Assembly (NCBI RefSeq): GCF_001746415.1
Contig: NZ_MEHJ01000001.1
Location: 3,989,001 to 4,053,000, forward strand
Direction of reading: 5' to 3'
Source of the DNA: Streptomyces agglomeratus
Lineage (GTDB): Bacteria; Actinomycetota; Actinomycetes; Streptomycetales; Streptomycetaceae
DNA: 64,000 nt
Under the pieces are notes generated by a model, which was given only the letters and a program-made list of their open reading frames with translations, was not told where the DNA came from and made no database searches. Both the position numbers and the translations under genes were made by a program. Of the stretch, positions 16,582-25,507 are shown piece after piece. Position 1 is the stretch's first letter. Each line of letters starts with the position of its first letter.

Positions 16582-18038
16582 ACAAGCCCCTGCGCCGGGT
16601 CGCGATCTTCTGCGGCCTGCTCATCCTCGCCCTGCTCGTACGCGTCAACTGGGTGCAGTACGTCAAGGCCGACGAGCTCTCCAAGGACCCGAACAACCGC
16701 CGCGTCCTGATCGACCGCTACGCCCACAAGCGCGGCGACATCATCGTGGACGGCAAGGCGATCACCGGGTCCAAGGAGTCGAAGAGCGGCGACTTCAAGT
16801 TCCAGCGGACCTACAAGGACGGCCCGATGTGGGCGCCCGTCACCGGCTTCACGTCACAGCGGATGGGCTCCAACCAGATCGAGTCCATCGAGGACGACAT
16901 CCTCACCGGCACCGACGACCGCCTGTTCTTCGACCGTACGCTCTCGATGTTCACCGGCGACAAGAAGCAGGGCGGCCACGTCGTCACCACCCTCAACGGC
17001 GCCGCCCAGCGAGCCGCCTACAAGGGCCTGGGCAGCCGCAAGGGCGCCGTCGCGGCGATCGACCCGAAGACGGGCGCGATCCTCGCCCTCGCCAGCACCC
17101 CCTCGTACGACCCCTCACGCGTCGCCGGCAACACCGACGAGGACGTGAAGAACTGGCAGCAGTACGAGAAGGACCCGGACAAGCCGACGACGAACCGCGC
17201 GCTGCGCGAGACGTACCCGCCCGGCTCCACCTTCAAGGTCGTCACGGCGGCCGCCGCGCTGGAGCACGGCCTGTACGACGACGTCGACGCGAAGACCGAC
17301 TCGCCGCTGCCGTGGAAGCTTCCGCTGTCCACCAAGAACCTGGTGAACGACGGCAACCACCCCTGCAAGAACGCCAGCCTCCGGGTCGCGCTCCAGTGGT
17401 CCTGCAACACGGTCTTCGGCAAGATCGGCGCCGACCTCGACAACGAGAAGATGCTGGAGACCGCCGAGAAGTTCGGCTTCAACGAGCAGCAGTTCGTGCC
17501 CGTCCGCTCCAACGCGAGCGTCTTCTCCAAGGACATGGACAAGGCCCAGACGGCCCTCTCCTCCATCGGCCAGTTCAACACCGCCGCCACCCCGCTCCAG
17601 ATGGCCATGGTGACCGCCGCCATCGCCAACGACGGCAAGCTGATGAAGCCGTACATGATCGACCGGCTCACCGATCCGAACCTGGACGTCCTGGAGAAGA
17701 CGAGCCCCGAGGAGATGAGCACCCCGCTCTCCCCGGAGAACGCCCAGAAGCTCCAGGAAATGATGGAGACGGTCGTCAACGAGGGCACCGGCACCCGGTC
17801 CAAGATCCCCGACGTCACCGTCGGCGGCAAGACGGGCACCGCCCAGCACGGCGTCGACAACAGCGAGAAGCCCTACGCCTGGTTCATCTCGTACGCCAAG
17901 ACCGACGAAGGCTCCCCGGTCGCGGTCGCCGTCGTCGTCGAGGACGACAACGCCAACCGCGAGGACATCTCCGGCGGCGGTCTCGCGGCCCCCATCGCGA
18001 AGGACGTGATGCAGGCGGTCCTCGACAGGCAGAAGTGA
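16578..18038 (+). CDS. pbpA: Class B penicillin-binding protein PbpA
   Basis: 486-aa transpeptidase. One membrane anchor (residues about 7-23, VAIFCGLLILALLVRVNWV), a dimerisation/pedestal region, then the penicillin-binding domain with STFK (nucleophile Ser near 217), SCN (near 274) and KTGTA (near 417). It cross-links peptidoglycan made by the preceding SEDS protein. The GTG start overlaps the rodA stop as GTGA. Confidence 0.94.
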   Translation: MNKPLRRVAIFCGLLILALLVRVNWVQYVKADELSKDPNNRRVLIDRYAHKRGDIIVDGKAITGSKESKSGDFKFQRTYKDGPMWAPVTGFTSQRMGSNQIESIEDDILTGTDDRLFFDRTLSMFTGDKKQGGHVVTTLNGAAQRAAYKGLGSRKGAVAAIDPKTGAILALASTPSYDPSRVAGNTDEDVKNWQQYEKDPDKPTTNRALRETYPPGSTFKVVTAAAALEHGLYDDVDAKTDSPLPWKLPLSTKNLVNDGNHPCKNASLRVALQWSCNTVFGKIGADLDNEKMLETAEKFGFNEQQFVPVRSNASVFSKDMDKAQTALSSIGQFNTAATPLQMAMVTAAIANDGKLMKPYMIDRLTDPNLDVLEKTSPEEMSTPLSPENAQKLQEMMETVVNEGTGTRSKIPDVTVGGKTGTAQHGVDNSEKPYAWFISYAKTDEGSPVAVAVVVEDDNANREDISGGGLAAPIAKDVMQAVLDRQK

Positions 18039-18206
18039 CGCCGGTCACCTGACGGGCGCGTACGCCCACGTCGCGGTACCCGACGGGTACCGCTCGGCGG
18101 TCACGGGCGGACCAGATACGGGCCGCCCGGTACCGTATGCGCGGACAGCACACCGCCGGACCACACACAGGTGCGGTCGGGACAGACGGAGAGGGCTGGA
18201 TTAGCT

Positions 18207-20246
18207 ATGGAAGAGCCGCGTCGCCTCGGCGGCCGGTACGAGCTGGGCTCGGTGCTCGGCCGTGGTGGCATGGCCGAGGTCTACATCGCGCACGACACCC
18301 GGCTCGGCCGCACCGTCGCCGTGAAGACGCTGCGGGTGGATCTCGCCCGCGACCCGTCCTTCCAGGCCCGGTTCCGCCGCGAGGCCCAGTCGGCGGCCTC
18401 GCTGAACCATCCGGCGATCGTCGCGGTCTACGACACCGGTGAGGACTACGTCGACAACGTCTCCATCCCGTACATCGTGATGGAGTACGTCGACGGGTCG
18501 ACCCTGCGTGAGCTCCTGCACTCCGGCCGCAAGCTGCTGCCCGAGCGCACCCTGGAGATGACCGTGGGCATCCTCCAGGCCCTCGAGTACTCGCACCGCG
18601 CCCAGATCGTCCACCGCGACATCAAGCCGGCGAACGTCATGCTGACGCGCACCGGCCAGGTCAAGGTCATGGACTTCGGCATCGCCCGCGCCATGGGCGA
18701 CTCCGGCATGACCATGACCCAGACCGCCGCCGTCATCGGCACCGCCCAGTACCTCTCCCCGGAGCAGGCCAAGGGCGAGCAGGTCGACGCGCGGTCCGAC
18801 CTCTACTCCACCGGCTGCCTGCTGTACGAGCTGCTGACCGTACGGCCGCCGTTCATCGGGGACTCCCCGGTCGCGGTCGCCTACCAGCACGTACGGGAAG
18901 AGCCGCAGCCGCCGTCGAACTTCGACCCCGAGATCACGCCCGAGATGGACGCCATCGTCCTGAAGGCGCTGGTCAAGGACCCCGACTACCGCTACCAGTC
19001 CGCCGACGAGATGCGCGCCGACATCGAGGCGTGCCTCGACGGCCAGCCCGTCGCGGCCACCTCCGCCCTCGGCTCGGTCGGTTACGGCGGCTACGGCGGC
19101 CACGGCGACGACCAGCCCACCACGGCGCTGCGCTCGGCCGACACCGGCGGCGCCCCCACCTCGATGCTCCCGCCGGTCAATCCGGACGACGGCGGCTACG
19201 GCTACGACGACCGCCCGGACCGCCGCAGGCAGCAGAACAAGAAGAGCAACACCTCGACGATCCTGCTCGTCCTCGCGGGCATCCTGGTCCTCGTCGGCGC
19301 CATCCTGATCGGCAAGTCGCTCTTCCCCGGTGAGGAGAGCCCCGGCGACGTGACGGTGCCGACGCTGATCGGCGAGAAACTCGACCGGGCCAGAGACCTC
19401 GCCACGGAGGGCGACCTGACGGTCAAGGTCGGCGAGCGCAAGGAGTGCGAGAACCAGCCCAAGGGCAACGTCTGCGAGCAGAACCCGTCGAGCGGCGAGA
19501 AGGTCGAGCAGGGCTCGACCGTCACGGTCGTCGTCTCCACGGGCGCGCCGAAGATCGAGGTCCCCGACGTCATGGACCAGACCAAGGACCGGGCCACGGA
19601 GAACCTCGAGGCGAAGGGCTTCTCCGTCGAGACCGAGTCGGTCGAGTCCGAGAAGACGGCCGGCACGGTCATCGACCAGGACCCGGAGGGCGGCACGAAG
19701 GCGGAGAAGGGCGAGACGATCACCATCTCCATCGCCAAGTCCACCAAGGCCGACGTTCCGCCCGTGGTCGGCCAGCCCTTCGACGCGGCCAGCAAGCAGC
19801 TCTCGGACCTCGGCTTCCAGGTCGCCCGCAACGACGAAGAGTCCACCGAGGCACCGGGCACGGTCATCAAGCAGGACCCCGTCGGCAACAGCCAGACGGA
19901 CAAGGGCGGCACCGTCACCCTGACGGTCGCGAAGGCACCGGCCCAGCCGGAGCAGGTCGCGGTGCCGCCCGTGACCGGCCAGAAGCTCAAGGACGCCCGC
20001 AAGGCGATCGAGGACGCCGGACTGACGGTCGGCACGGTCACCGGCCCGCAGGACGACGATGCCATCGTCATCCTCCCGCAGCCCGCGGCCGGCCAGCAGG
20101 TCCCCAAGGGCACGGCGGTCAACCTCACCACCGCGGCCGGCGGCGGCGGCGGTGACGGCGGCGGCGACAACGGGGGCAACAACGGCGGCAACGACGCCGG
20201 CGGCCTCTTCGGCGGCGCGTTCGGCCGGGGCGGCGAGAGCGACTAG
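18207..20246 (+). CDS. pknB: Ser/Thr protein kinase PknB with PASTA repeats
   Basis: 679 aa. Kinase domain about residues 12-270: GRGGMAEVY glycine loop, VAVKTL lysine, HRDIKPANV catalytic loop, DFGIARAMG, and a threonine-rich activation loop (MTMTQTAAVIGTAQYLSPEQ). Then a linker, one transmembrane helix (ILLVLAGILVLVGAILIGKS) and four extracellular PASTA domains ending in a Gly/Asn-rich tail. PASTA domains sense muropeptides or lipid II. ATG 18207 is preferred; a GTG at 18171 adds 12 poorly conserved residues. Unlike mycobacteria, no pknA lies next to it. Confidence 0.95.
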   Translation: MEEPRRLGGRYELGSVLGRGGMAEVYIAHDTRLGRTVAVKTLRVDLARDPSFQARFRREAQSAASLNHPAIVAVYDTGEDYVDNVSIPYIVMEYVDGSTLRELLHSGRKLLPERTLEMTVGILQALEYSHRAQIVHRDIKPANVMLTRTGQVKVMDFGIARAMGDSGMTMTQTAAVIGTAQYLSPEQAKGEQVDARSDLYSTGCLLYELLTVRPPFIGDSPVAVAYQHVREEPQPPSNFDPEITPEMDAIVLKALVKDPDYRYQSADEMRADIEACLDGQPVAATSALGSVGYGGYGGHGDDQPTTALRSADTGGAPTSMLPPVNPDDGGYGYDDRPDRRRQQNKKSNTSTILLVLAGILVLVGAILIGKSLFPGEESPGDVTVPTLIGEKLDRARDLATEGDLTVKVGERKECENQPKGNVCEQNPSSGEKVEQGSTVTVVVSTGAPKIEVPDVMDQTKDRATENLEAKGFSVETESVESEKTAGTVIDQDPEGGTKAEKGETITISIAKSTKADVPPVVGQPFDAASKQLSDLGFQVARNDEESTEAPGTVIKQDPVGNSQTDKGGTVTLTVAKAPAQPEQVAVPPVTGQKLKDARKAIEDAGLTVGTVTGPQDDDAIVILPQPAAGQQVPKGTAVNLTTAAGGGGGDGGGDNGGNNGGNDAGGLFGGAFGRGGESD

Positions 20247-20262
20247 CCTCCGGCAGACATGG

Positions 20263-20300
20263 GAAGGGCCGTGGACTTCGACAGAAGTCCACGGCCCTTC
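20263..20300. terminator. Strong hairpin terminator after pknB
   Basis: A perfect 17-bp stem (20263-20279 with 20284-20300) around the loop GACA. It lies 17 bases after the pknB stop and ends the six-gene operon. Confidence 0.85.
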
Positions 20301-20320
20301 GCGCGTTCCCCCTCGACGCC

Positions 20321-20366
20321 GCGCGTCCAGCCGCACGAGACGGCGCGCGTCCAGCCGCACGAGACG
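20321..20366. repeat. 22-bp direct repeat, two copies
   Basis: The 22-base unit starting GCGCGTCCAGCCGCACGAGA occurs at 20321-20342 and 20345-20366, followed by partial degenerate copies. It lies in the untranslated gap between the two convergent transcription units. No function seen; likely local duplication. Confidence 0.6.
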
Positions 20367-20425
20367 CCGCACGAGAGGACGCCCGAGAGGCGCACAAGAA
20401 GCCGCACGGGACGGCGAACGGGAAA

Positions 20426-20464
20426 GGGCCCGGAGCCGCACATCGAAGGTGCGGCCCCGGGCCC
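20426..20464. terminator. Hairpin terminator between convergent pknB and sortase genes
   Basis: GGGCCCGG-a-GCCGCAC pairs with GTGCGGC-c-CCGGGCCC around a 7-nt loop. It lies 20 bases beyond the stop of the minus-strand sortase and would end that operon. Confidence 0.75.
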
Positions 20465-20483
20465 CTCTCGTGCGCGACGACCG

Positions 20484-21227
20484 CTAGCGCAGCTCCGCCG
20501 GCGGCGTACGGTGCCTGTCCACCTTCTCCGTACGCTCCAGCTCGCCCCACACGACGTACCGGTGCTTCGACGTGTAGACCGGCGTGCACGTCGTCAGCGT
20601 GATGTAGCGGCCCGGCTTCTTCTTGCCCGACTCCTTCGGGACCGGCTTCAGTACGTCCACGTTGTACTTCGAGGTCTCGGGAAGCTTCGCGTACACCTTG
20701 TAGACGTACCAGGTGTCCTTCGTCTCGAAGACGATCGCGTCGCCGTCCTTGAGCTTGTCGATGTTGTGGAACTTCGCGCCGTGCCCGTCCCGGTGCGCCG
20801 CCAGCGAGAAGTTGCCCTGCTTGTCGGCCGGCAGCGCCGACTTCACCGGGTCCGTGTAGTAACCGGCGACACCGCGGTTCAGGCCCTTCGCGTCGGTACC
20901 CTTGCGGACCAGCACCTCGCCGTTCTTCATCGCCGGTACGTGCAGGAACCCGATGCCGTCCTTGGTGTCGAGGGCCCCGGGGCCGCCCGCCCACCGGTCG
21001 CGCACCTCGTTGCCCTGCCGGTCGGCGTCGCGGTCGGCCAGCACGTTCGTCCACCACAGCGAGTAGACGACGAAGAGCCCGAGGATCAGGCCCGCCGTGA
21101 TCAGCAGCTCGCCGAAGAGGCTGACCGCGCCCGCGACGCGCCCACGCTTCCTCCGCCCCGTCCCGGGTGCCGACGCGGGCACGGGCGTGCCGGTCTGCTC
21201 GTCCTGCTCGGTCGTCCTGGCTGCCAC
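20484..21227 (-). CDS. Class E sortase
   Basis: 247 aa: basic N-terminal tail, one transmembrane helix (about residues 37-59), then a sortase barrel outside. Catalytic residues are visible as His in AAHRDGHG, Cys in LTTCTP (about 214) and Arg in KHRYVVWG (about 223). Class E enzymes of high-GC actinobacteria cleave LAXTG-type sorting signals and attach proteins such as chaplins to peptidoglycan. By position next to pknB it matches S. coelicolor srtE2, from memory. GTG start. Confidence 0.88.
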   Translation of the reverse strand: MAARTTEQDEQTGTPVPASAPGTGRRKRGRVAGAVSLFGELLITAGLILGLFVVYSLWWTNVLADRDADRQGNEVRDRWAGGPGALDTKDGIGFLHVPAMKNGEVLVRKGTDAKGLNRGVAGYYTDPVKSALPADKQGNFSLAAHRDGHGAKFHNIDKLKDGDAIVFETKDTWYVYKVYAKLPETSKYNVDVLKPVPKESGKKKPGRYITLTTCTPVYTSKHRYVVWGELERTEKVDRHRTPPAELR

Positions 21228-21275
21228 CGCACCCGTCCCCGTCCCTCAAGTCCCATACGTCCGCCCGGCCCGTTC

Positions 21276-22712
21276 TCAGCCGACGAGTGCGTCGGGCTGC
21301 CCCTTGGCGCGCGGCCGTTCGTCGACCATCTTGCCCCACACGATCATTCGGTACGTACTCGTGAATTCCGGCGTGCAGGTCGTCAGCGTGATGTACCTGC
21401 CGGGCCTGGTGAACCCCGACCCCGGCGGCACCGGTCCGATCACGCTCACGTTCGAAGGAGAAGTCTGCGGCAGGATGCTCGTCATCTCGTACGTGTAGTA
21501 CGTGTCCTGCGTCTCCACCACGATCGGATCGCCCGGTTCCAGCTGGTTGATGTAGCGGAACGGCTCGCCGTGCGTGTTCCGGTGACCCGCCACCGCGAAG
21601 TTCCCCCGCTTGTCCGACGGCATCGCCGTCTTGAGCCGGCCCTCCGCGTAGTGCCCCACCATGCCGTTGTCGAGGACCCGCTTCTTGTCGATGCCCTCGG
21701 CGATCGGGACGACGACGTCGAGCTTGGGGATGTGCATGATCGCGAAGCCCTGGCCGGGCTCGAACGCCCCGGGCTTGCGCCCGTTCGCCCAGCCCTCCTG
21801 GATCTTGTCCGTCTCCTGGCCCGCGAACAGACCGGCCCGGACGTTCGTCCACCACAGCTGGTACGTGACGAACAACAGCATCAGCACGCCCAGCGAGATG
21901 AACAGCTCGCCGAAGAAGCGGCTCGCGACGACGGCCGGACCGTCCTTCGCGGCGCGGGCGGCGCGCCGGGCCTCGACGCGGGAGCGCGGCGGCTCGGCAC
22001 TGTCCGCTGCCGCCTTCTCTCCCGCCTTCGCCCCGGAGACGGCCTTGCCCCGGCCCCCTTTGCCCTTGGCGGCCCTGCGCCGCTCCGCGCGGCCACCGGT
22101 GACGGGCGCCGGCTCGGCTATTCGCCGGGTGTCCTCCGTCCGCAGTGCCACGGTCTCGTCGTCGAACGCGGGCGCGGGGGCGGGGGTGGGTTCCGGGGCG
22201 TTGGCCGGTTCGGGTGCCGGTTCGGGTGCCGCTGTCGGCCCGGGGGCCGGTACGGGCCCCTGGGGGCCGTACCAGTCCTGGGCGGCGCCCGGGACGCCGT
22301 ACGCCTCCTGCGGCCGCTGGAGGGGCCTCTGGGGCTCTTGCGCGGCCTGCTGTACGGACGGGTGTACGGATTGATGCACGGACTGATGTACGGCGGGCTG
22401 CTGCCGCACCGGCTGTCCGTACGCCTCGTGCGGCTGCTGGGGCTGGTGGGGCTGCTGGGGCTGGTCGTACGCGGGCTTCCGCGTCTGCGCCTGCGGCACC
22501 GTCGCCGACCGGAACCACGGCGAGGTCTCATCGGGCTCCGGGTCCGGCGCGGGCGGCGGCGCCGACGGCCGCCCCTCCTGCCCCGGCAGCGGATCGTTCA
22601 GCGGATCCGCGAGCCGGTCCACCGCCGCCTCGAACGCGCCTGCCGCCCCGTACGCACCCTGCCCGTACGAGGCTTCCCGGCCGGCGTCGTGTTCGGGGCG
22701 GAGCTCCGTCAC
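21276..22712 (-). CDS. Class E sortase with long N-terminal cytoplasmic region
   Basis: 478 aa. About 220 residues of Pro/Gln/Ala-rich, Arg-rich cytoplasmic sequence precede the single transmembrane helix (FFGELFISLGVLMLLFVTYQ) and the extracellular sortase domain. Catalytic His in AGHRNTHG, Cys in LTTCTP (about 446), Arg in TYRMIVWG (about 455). The GTG start at 22712 overlaps the pabA stop (GTGA). The cytoplasmic region is far longer than in the other two sortases and might be a regulatory or kinase-substrate segment (inference). It likely corresponds to S. coelicolor srtE1. Confidence 0.86.
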   Translation of the reverse strand: MTELRPEHDAGREASYGQGAYGAAGAFEAAVDRLADPLNDPLPGQEGRPSAPPPAPDPEPDETSPWFRSATVPQAQTRKPAYDQPQQPHQPQQPHEAYGQPVRQQPAVHQSVHQSVHPSVQQAAQEPQRPLQRPQEAYGVPGAAQDWYGPQGPVPAPGPTAAPEPAPEPANAPEPTPAPAPAFDDETVALRTEDTRRIAEPAPVTGGRAERRRAAKGKGGRGKAVSGAKAGEKAAADSAEPPRSRVEARRAARAAKDGPAVVASRFFGELFISLGVLMLLFVTYQLWWTNVRAGLFAGQETDKIQEGWANGRKPGAFEPGQGFAIMHIPKLDVVVPIAEGIDKKRVLDNGMVGHYAEGRLKTAMPSDKRGNFAVAGHRNTHGEPFRYINQLEPGDPIVVETQDTYYTYEMTSILPQTSPSNVSVIGPVPPGSGFTRPGRYITLTTCTPEFTSTYRMIVWGKMVDERPRAKGQPDALVG

Positions 22713-23347
22713 GCGGCGGCCTTGCCCACCACCGGCGCGAGCCCGGCCGCCCGCTCCACCGCGCCCGGATAGCCGCACCGGGCAAGCCAGTTGGCCAGCA
22801 TCAGGTGGCCGTGTTCCGTCAGTACCGACTCCGGATGGAACTGCACACCCTCGACCGCCAGATCCCGGTGGCGCAGGCCCATGATGATCCCGTCGGCCGT
22901 CCGCGCGGTGACCTCCAGCTCGGCGGGCAGCGCCTCCGGTTCGGCGGCCAGCGAGTGATAGCGCGTCGCCGTGAAGGGCGAGGGCAGCCCGGCGAAGACG
23001 CCGACGCCCGTGTGCGTCACGGGGGAGGTCTTGCCGTGCAGCAGCTCGGGGGCCCGGTCCACCACACCGCCGTACGCCACGGCCATCGACTGCATGCCCA
23101 GGCAGACGCCGAAGACCGGCACACCCGTCGTGGCGCAGTGCCGCACCATGTCCACGCAGACGCCCGCCTGTTCGGGAGCGCCGGGGCCCGGCGAGAGCAG
23201 CACGCCGTCGAAGCCGTCCTGGGCGTGACTCAGCTCCACCTCGTCGTTGCGCAGCACCTCGCACTCGGCGCCGAGCTGGTAGAGGTACTGGACCAGGTTG
23301 AAGACGAAGCTGTCGTAGTTGTCGACCACCAGGATCCGCGCGCTCAC
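22709..23347 (-). CDS. Glutamine amidotransferase, anthranilate/aminodeoxychorismate synthase component II
   Basis: 212-aa class I glutamine amidotransferase with VDNYDSFVFNLVQYL at the start, the oxyanion motif SPGPGAP, nucleophile Cys82 in GVCLGMQ, and the His/Glu pair in QFHPES. It hydrolyses glutamine to ammonia for a partner chorismate-using synthase, giving anthranilate (tryptophan) or aminodeoxychorismate (folate). The partner is not in the window, so pabA and trpG cannot be told apart. Embedded in the sortase operon with GTGA overlaps on both sides, which ties its expression to surface-protein anchoring genes. Confidence 0.9.
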   Translation of the reverse strand: MSARILVVDNYDSFVFNLVQYLYQLGAECEVLRNDEVELSHAQDGFDGVLLSPGPGAPEQAGVCVDMVRHCATTGVPVFGVCLGMQSMAVAYGGVVDRAPELLHGKTSPVTHTGVGVFAGLPSPFTATRYHSLAAEPEALPAELEVTARTADGIIMGLRHRDLAVEGVQFHPESVLTEHGHLMLANWLARCGYPGAVERAAGLAPVVGKAAA

Positions 23348-23514
23348 TGGCCCGACCCTCCGTCCACCGTCACGTCATTGAACGGAAGCAGCGGCTCCGC
23401 CCACGGGAAGACGTACTGGAACAGTGCGTAGACGACCGCCAGGACCAGTACGAGCGCGAGGAACGCCCGCACCCATGTGTTGCCCGGCAGATGCCGCCAG
23501 ATCCAGCCGTACAT
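23344..23514 (-). CDS. Small membrane protein, 56 aa
   Basis: Short gene from ATG 23514: MYGWIWRHLPGNTWVRAF, then one hydrophobic helix (about residues 18-38, LALVLVLAVVYALFQYVFPW) and a polar tail. AAGGGACAGC precedes the start, and the stop overlaps the pabA GTG as GTGA. The coupling on both sides makes it a real gene. Function unknown; a small partner of the sortases is possible by context only. Confidence 0.78.
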   Translation of the reverse strand: MYGWIWRHLPGNTWVRAFLALVLVLAVVYALFQYVFPWAEPLLPFNDVTVDGGSGQ

Positions 23515-23572
23515 GCTGTCCCTTCCGTTCGGTCGGAACCCAGAGTAAAGGGCGACGGGGAAGGCGCGTGGG

Positions 23573-24298
23573 TCAGCCGCTCAATGCGCGCGGCCTGCCG
23601 TCCGCGACGGGCTGCGTGGCGTCGAGGTGCGCCCAGACGATCAGCCGGTGGCTGCTGCCCCACTCCGGCTCGCACGTCGTCAGCGTCAGATAGCGCCCGG
23701 GACCGTCGAAGCCGGCCTTCCGCGGAACGTCGTCGATCACACCGATGTCCCCGGGAACGGTCCGGTACGGCTTGTTCACGATCCGGTACGTGAACCAGGT
23801 CGCCCCGTCCGTCAGCACCACCGCGTCACCCGGCCGCAGCCGGGGGAAATCCTTGAAGGGGTCTCCGTATGTACGGCGGTGTCCTGCGACGGAGAAGTTC
23901 CCCGTCTCGCCGAGCCGCGCGGTCCCCGCGTAGTGGCCGAGCCCCTTCTGGAGCGTCTTCGTCCCCGTGCCCTCCAGGACCGGCCAGTCCCAGTCCCTGC
24001 CCAGGCGCGGCACGTACATCACGGCGAAGGGCCTGCCCGGCTCGTACGCCCCGGGGGCCCGCGGTGCGGTCTCGGCCTCCGGCCCCGGCGCGGGGGCGGC
24101 GAGAGGGCTGCGCGCCCAGGTGTCCTGGAGCCGGTCGATCTGTCCGTCGCTCGCTTCGGCGGCCTTGACCCCCGTCCAGAACATCACGTACGCGACGAAG
24201 AGCACGATCAAGGTGCCTACGGTCAGGCACAGTTCACTGAAGGTCCTGACGACCAGCCGCACCGGCCCTCCGCGCACCGGCCGTCCGCGCACCGCCAT
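23573..24298 (-). CDS. Class E sortase, third copy
   Basis: 241 aa with one transmembrane helix (about residues 17-42) and a sortase domain: His in AGHRRTYG, Cys in LTTCEP (about 209), Arg in SHRLIVWA (about 218). All three catalytic residues are present, so it should be active. Its TTCEP differs from the TTCTP of the two others. ATG 24298 is preceded by GGGGGAG. Same strand and direction as the other two sortases. Confidence 0.86.
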   Translation of the reverse strand: MAVRGRPVRGGPVRLVVRTFSELCLTVGTLIVLFVAYVMFWTGVKAAEASDGQIDRLQDTWARSPLAAPAPGPEAETAPRAPGAYEPGRPFAVMYVPRLGRDWDWPVLEGTGTKTLQKGLGHYAGTARLGETGNFSVAGHRRTYGDPFKDFPRLRPGDAVVLTDGATWFTYRIVNKPYRTVPGDIGVIDDVPRKAGFDGPGRYLTLTTCEPEWGSSHRLIVWAHLDATQPVADGRPRALSG

Positions 24299-24310
24299 CG
24301 GCTCCCCCGC

Positions 24311-25078
24311 TCACTCGACGGGCCTCGCGTAGTGGAGATCCACTGTGCCCGAGTAGCCGGGAAGAGTCACCGCCTCGTGCTCGTCGACTTTCCAGCCGAG
24401 GCCGTACGCCTTCACGTACAGCTGGTAGTTCTGGAGCGCCGTGGACGCCGTCAGCGCACTCTGGAGCCGGTCCCGGTCGCCGACCGCCGTGACCTTGTAC
24501 GGCGGCGAGTAGACCCGCCCCTGGAGGATCAGCGTGTTCCCGACGCAGCGCACCGCGCTGGTGGAGATCAGCCGCTGGTCCATGACCCTGATGCCCTTCG
24601 CGCCGCCCTGCCACAGGGCGTTGACGACCGCCTGGAGGTCCTGCTGGTGGATGACCAGGTCGTTGGGCTGCGGATCGGGGTAGCCGGGGTTCGCCGTGGC
24701 GTTCGGCGGGGCGTCGTCGAGCGTGACGGTGAGACCCGGACCGGACAGCTTCTGGGTGCCGGCGGACGCCTCCAGCGCCTTGAGCCTGGCGTCCTCGGCC
24801 CGCGTACTGCTGTCGCCGCGCTCCGCGAGCGCGTCCACGTCGTCGCGTACGGCCGCCGTCGACTCGCCCAGCTCCTTGTTCTTGTGGCTGCGCTGGTCGA
24901 TCAGGTCGGAGAGCTTCAGCAGCGAGGCGTCGGTCCGGATATTGGTGCCCTTGGCCGTGTTGAAGCTGGTCACGAAGATCAGCCCGGCGAGCGCGAAGAC
25001 CCCGGCCGTCAGCAGCCTGACCGGCCGCAGCGCGGGGCGCCGGGCGGGTTCGGTGGGAGAGTCGGCAGAATTGCTCAA
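24311..25078 (-). CDS. DUF881 family membrane-anchored protein
   Basis: 255 aa: one transmembrane helix (about residues 20-40, LLTAGVFALAGLIFVTSFNT), a coiled coil (about 50-100), and a DUF881 domain with GPGLTVTLDDAPP, VIHQQDLQAVVNALWQGGAKG and INQR-like MDQRLISTSAVRCVGNTL. The start is TTG at 25078, with AAGGAG and AAGGG upstream. Divergent from crgA, as in mycobacteria, where this pair sits next to the pabA/trpG and pknB genes. Likely a cell-division or envelope function, unproven. Confidence 0.85.
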   Translation of the reverse strand: MSNSADSPTEPARRPALRPVRLLTAGVFALAGLIFVTSFNTAKGTNIRTDASLLKLSDLIDQRSHKNKELGESTAAVRDDVDALAERGDSSTRAEDARLKALEASAGTQKLSGPGLTVTLDDAPPNATANPGYPDPQPNDLVIHQQDLQAVVNALWQGGAKGIRVMDQRLISTSAVRCVGNTLILQGRVYSPPYKVTAVGDRDRLQSALTASTALQNYQLYVKAYGLGWKVDEHEAVTLPGYSGTVDLHYARPVE

Positions 25079-25219
25079 CGTACCCTTATCTCCTTCGACG
25101 CCGCGGAAGCACTACGCTAACGGACGCCCGGGGGAGGCAGTGCTCCCCGTTGTGCCCGCACCGGGCACCAGCCACAGTTCCCTGCGCGGTAACGCAGCGC
25201 ATCGACAGGAGAGTCCCTC

Positions 25220-25480
25220 GTGCCGAAGTCACGTATCCGCAAGAAGTCAGACTTCACGCCGCCGCCGGCGCCGTCGAAGCAGGCGACCGCCATCAGGCTG
25301 ACGAACCGGAGCTGGGTGGCTCCGGTGATGCTGGCGCTCTTCCTGATCGGGCTCGCCTGGATCGTCGTCTTCTACGTCACCGAGGGCGACCTGCCGATCC
25401 AGAGCTTCGACAACTGGAACATCGTGGTCGGGTTCGGCTTCATCGCCGCCGGCTTCGGTGTCTCCACGCAGTGGAAGTAA
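25220..25480 (+). CDS. crgA: Cell division protein CrgA
   Basis: 86-aa membrane protein with the family start [15 protein letters not shown] and two helices (about residues 31-53 and 63-81). CrgA coordinates growth and septation: it interferes with FtsZ ring formation in Streptomyces aerial hyphae and recruits divisome proteins in mycobacteria. GTG start with AGGAGAG upstream. Followed by the DnaA-box cluster. Confidence 0.95.
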   Translation: MPKSRIRKKSDFTPPPAPSKQATAIRLTNRSWVAPVMLALFLIGLAWIVVFYVTEGDLPIQSFDNWNIVVGFGFIAAGFGVSTQWK

Positions 25481-25507
25481 GCGCCCCGCGCAAGCTCTGA
25501 CCAGAGG

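Noticed and set aside
20321..20366. CRISPR-like repeat
   Set aside because: Two copies with a 2-base gap, no spacers, no cas genes.
18201..20441. A 746-codon open frame antisense to pknB
   Set aside because: Shadow of pknB; no start signal, low-complexity Arg/Asp/Leu composition.
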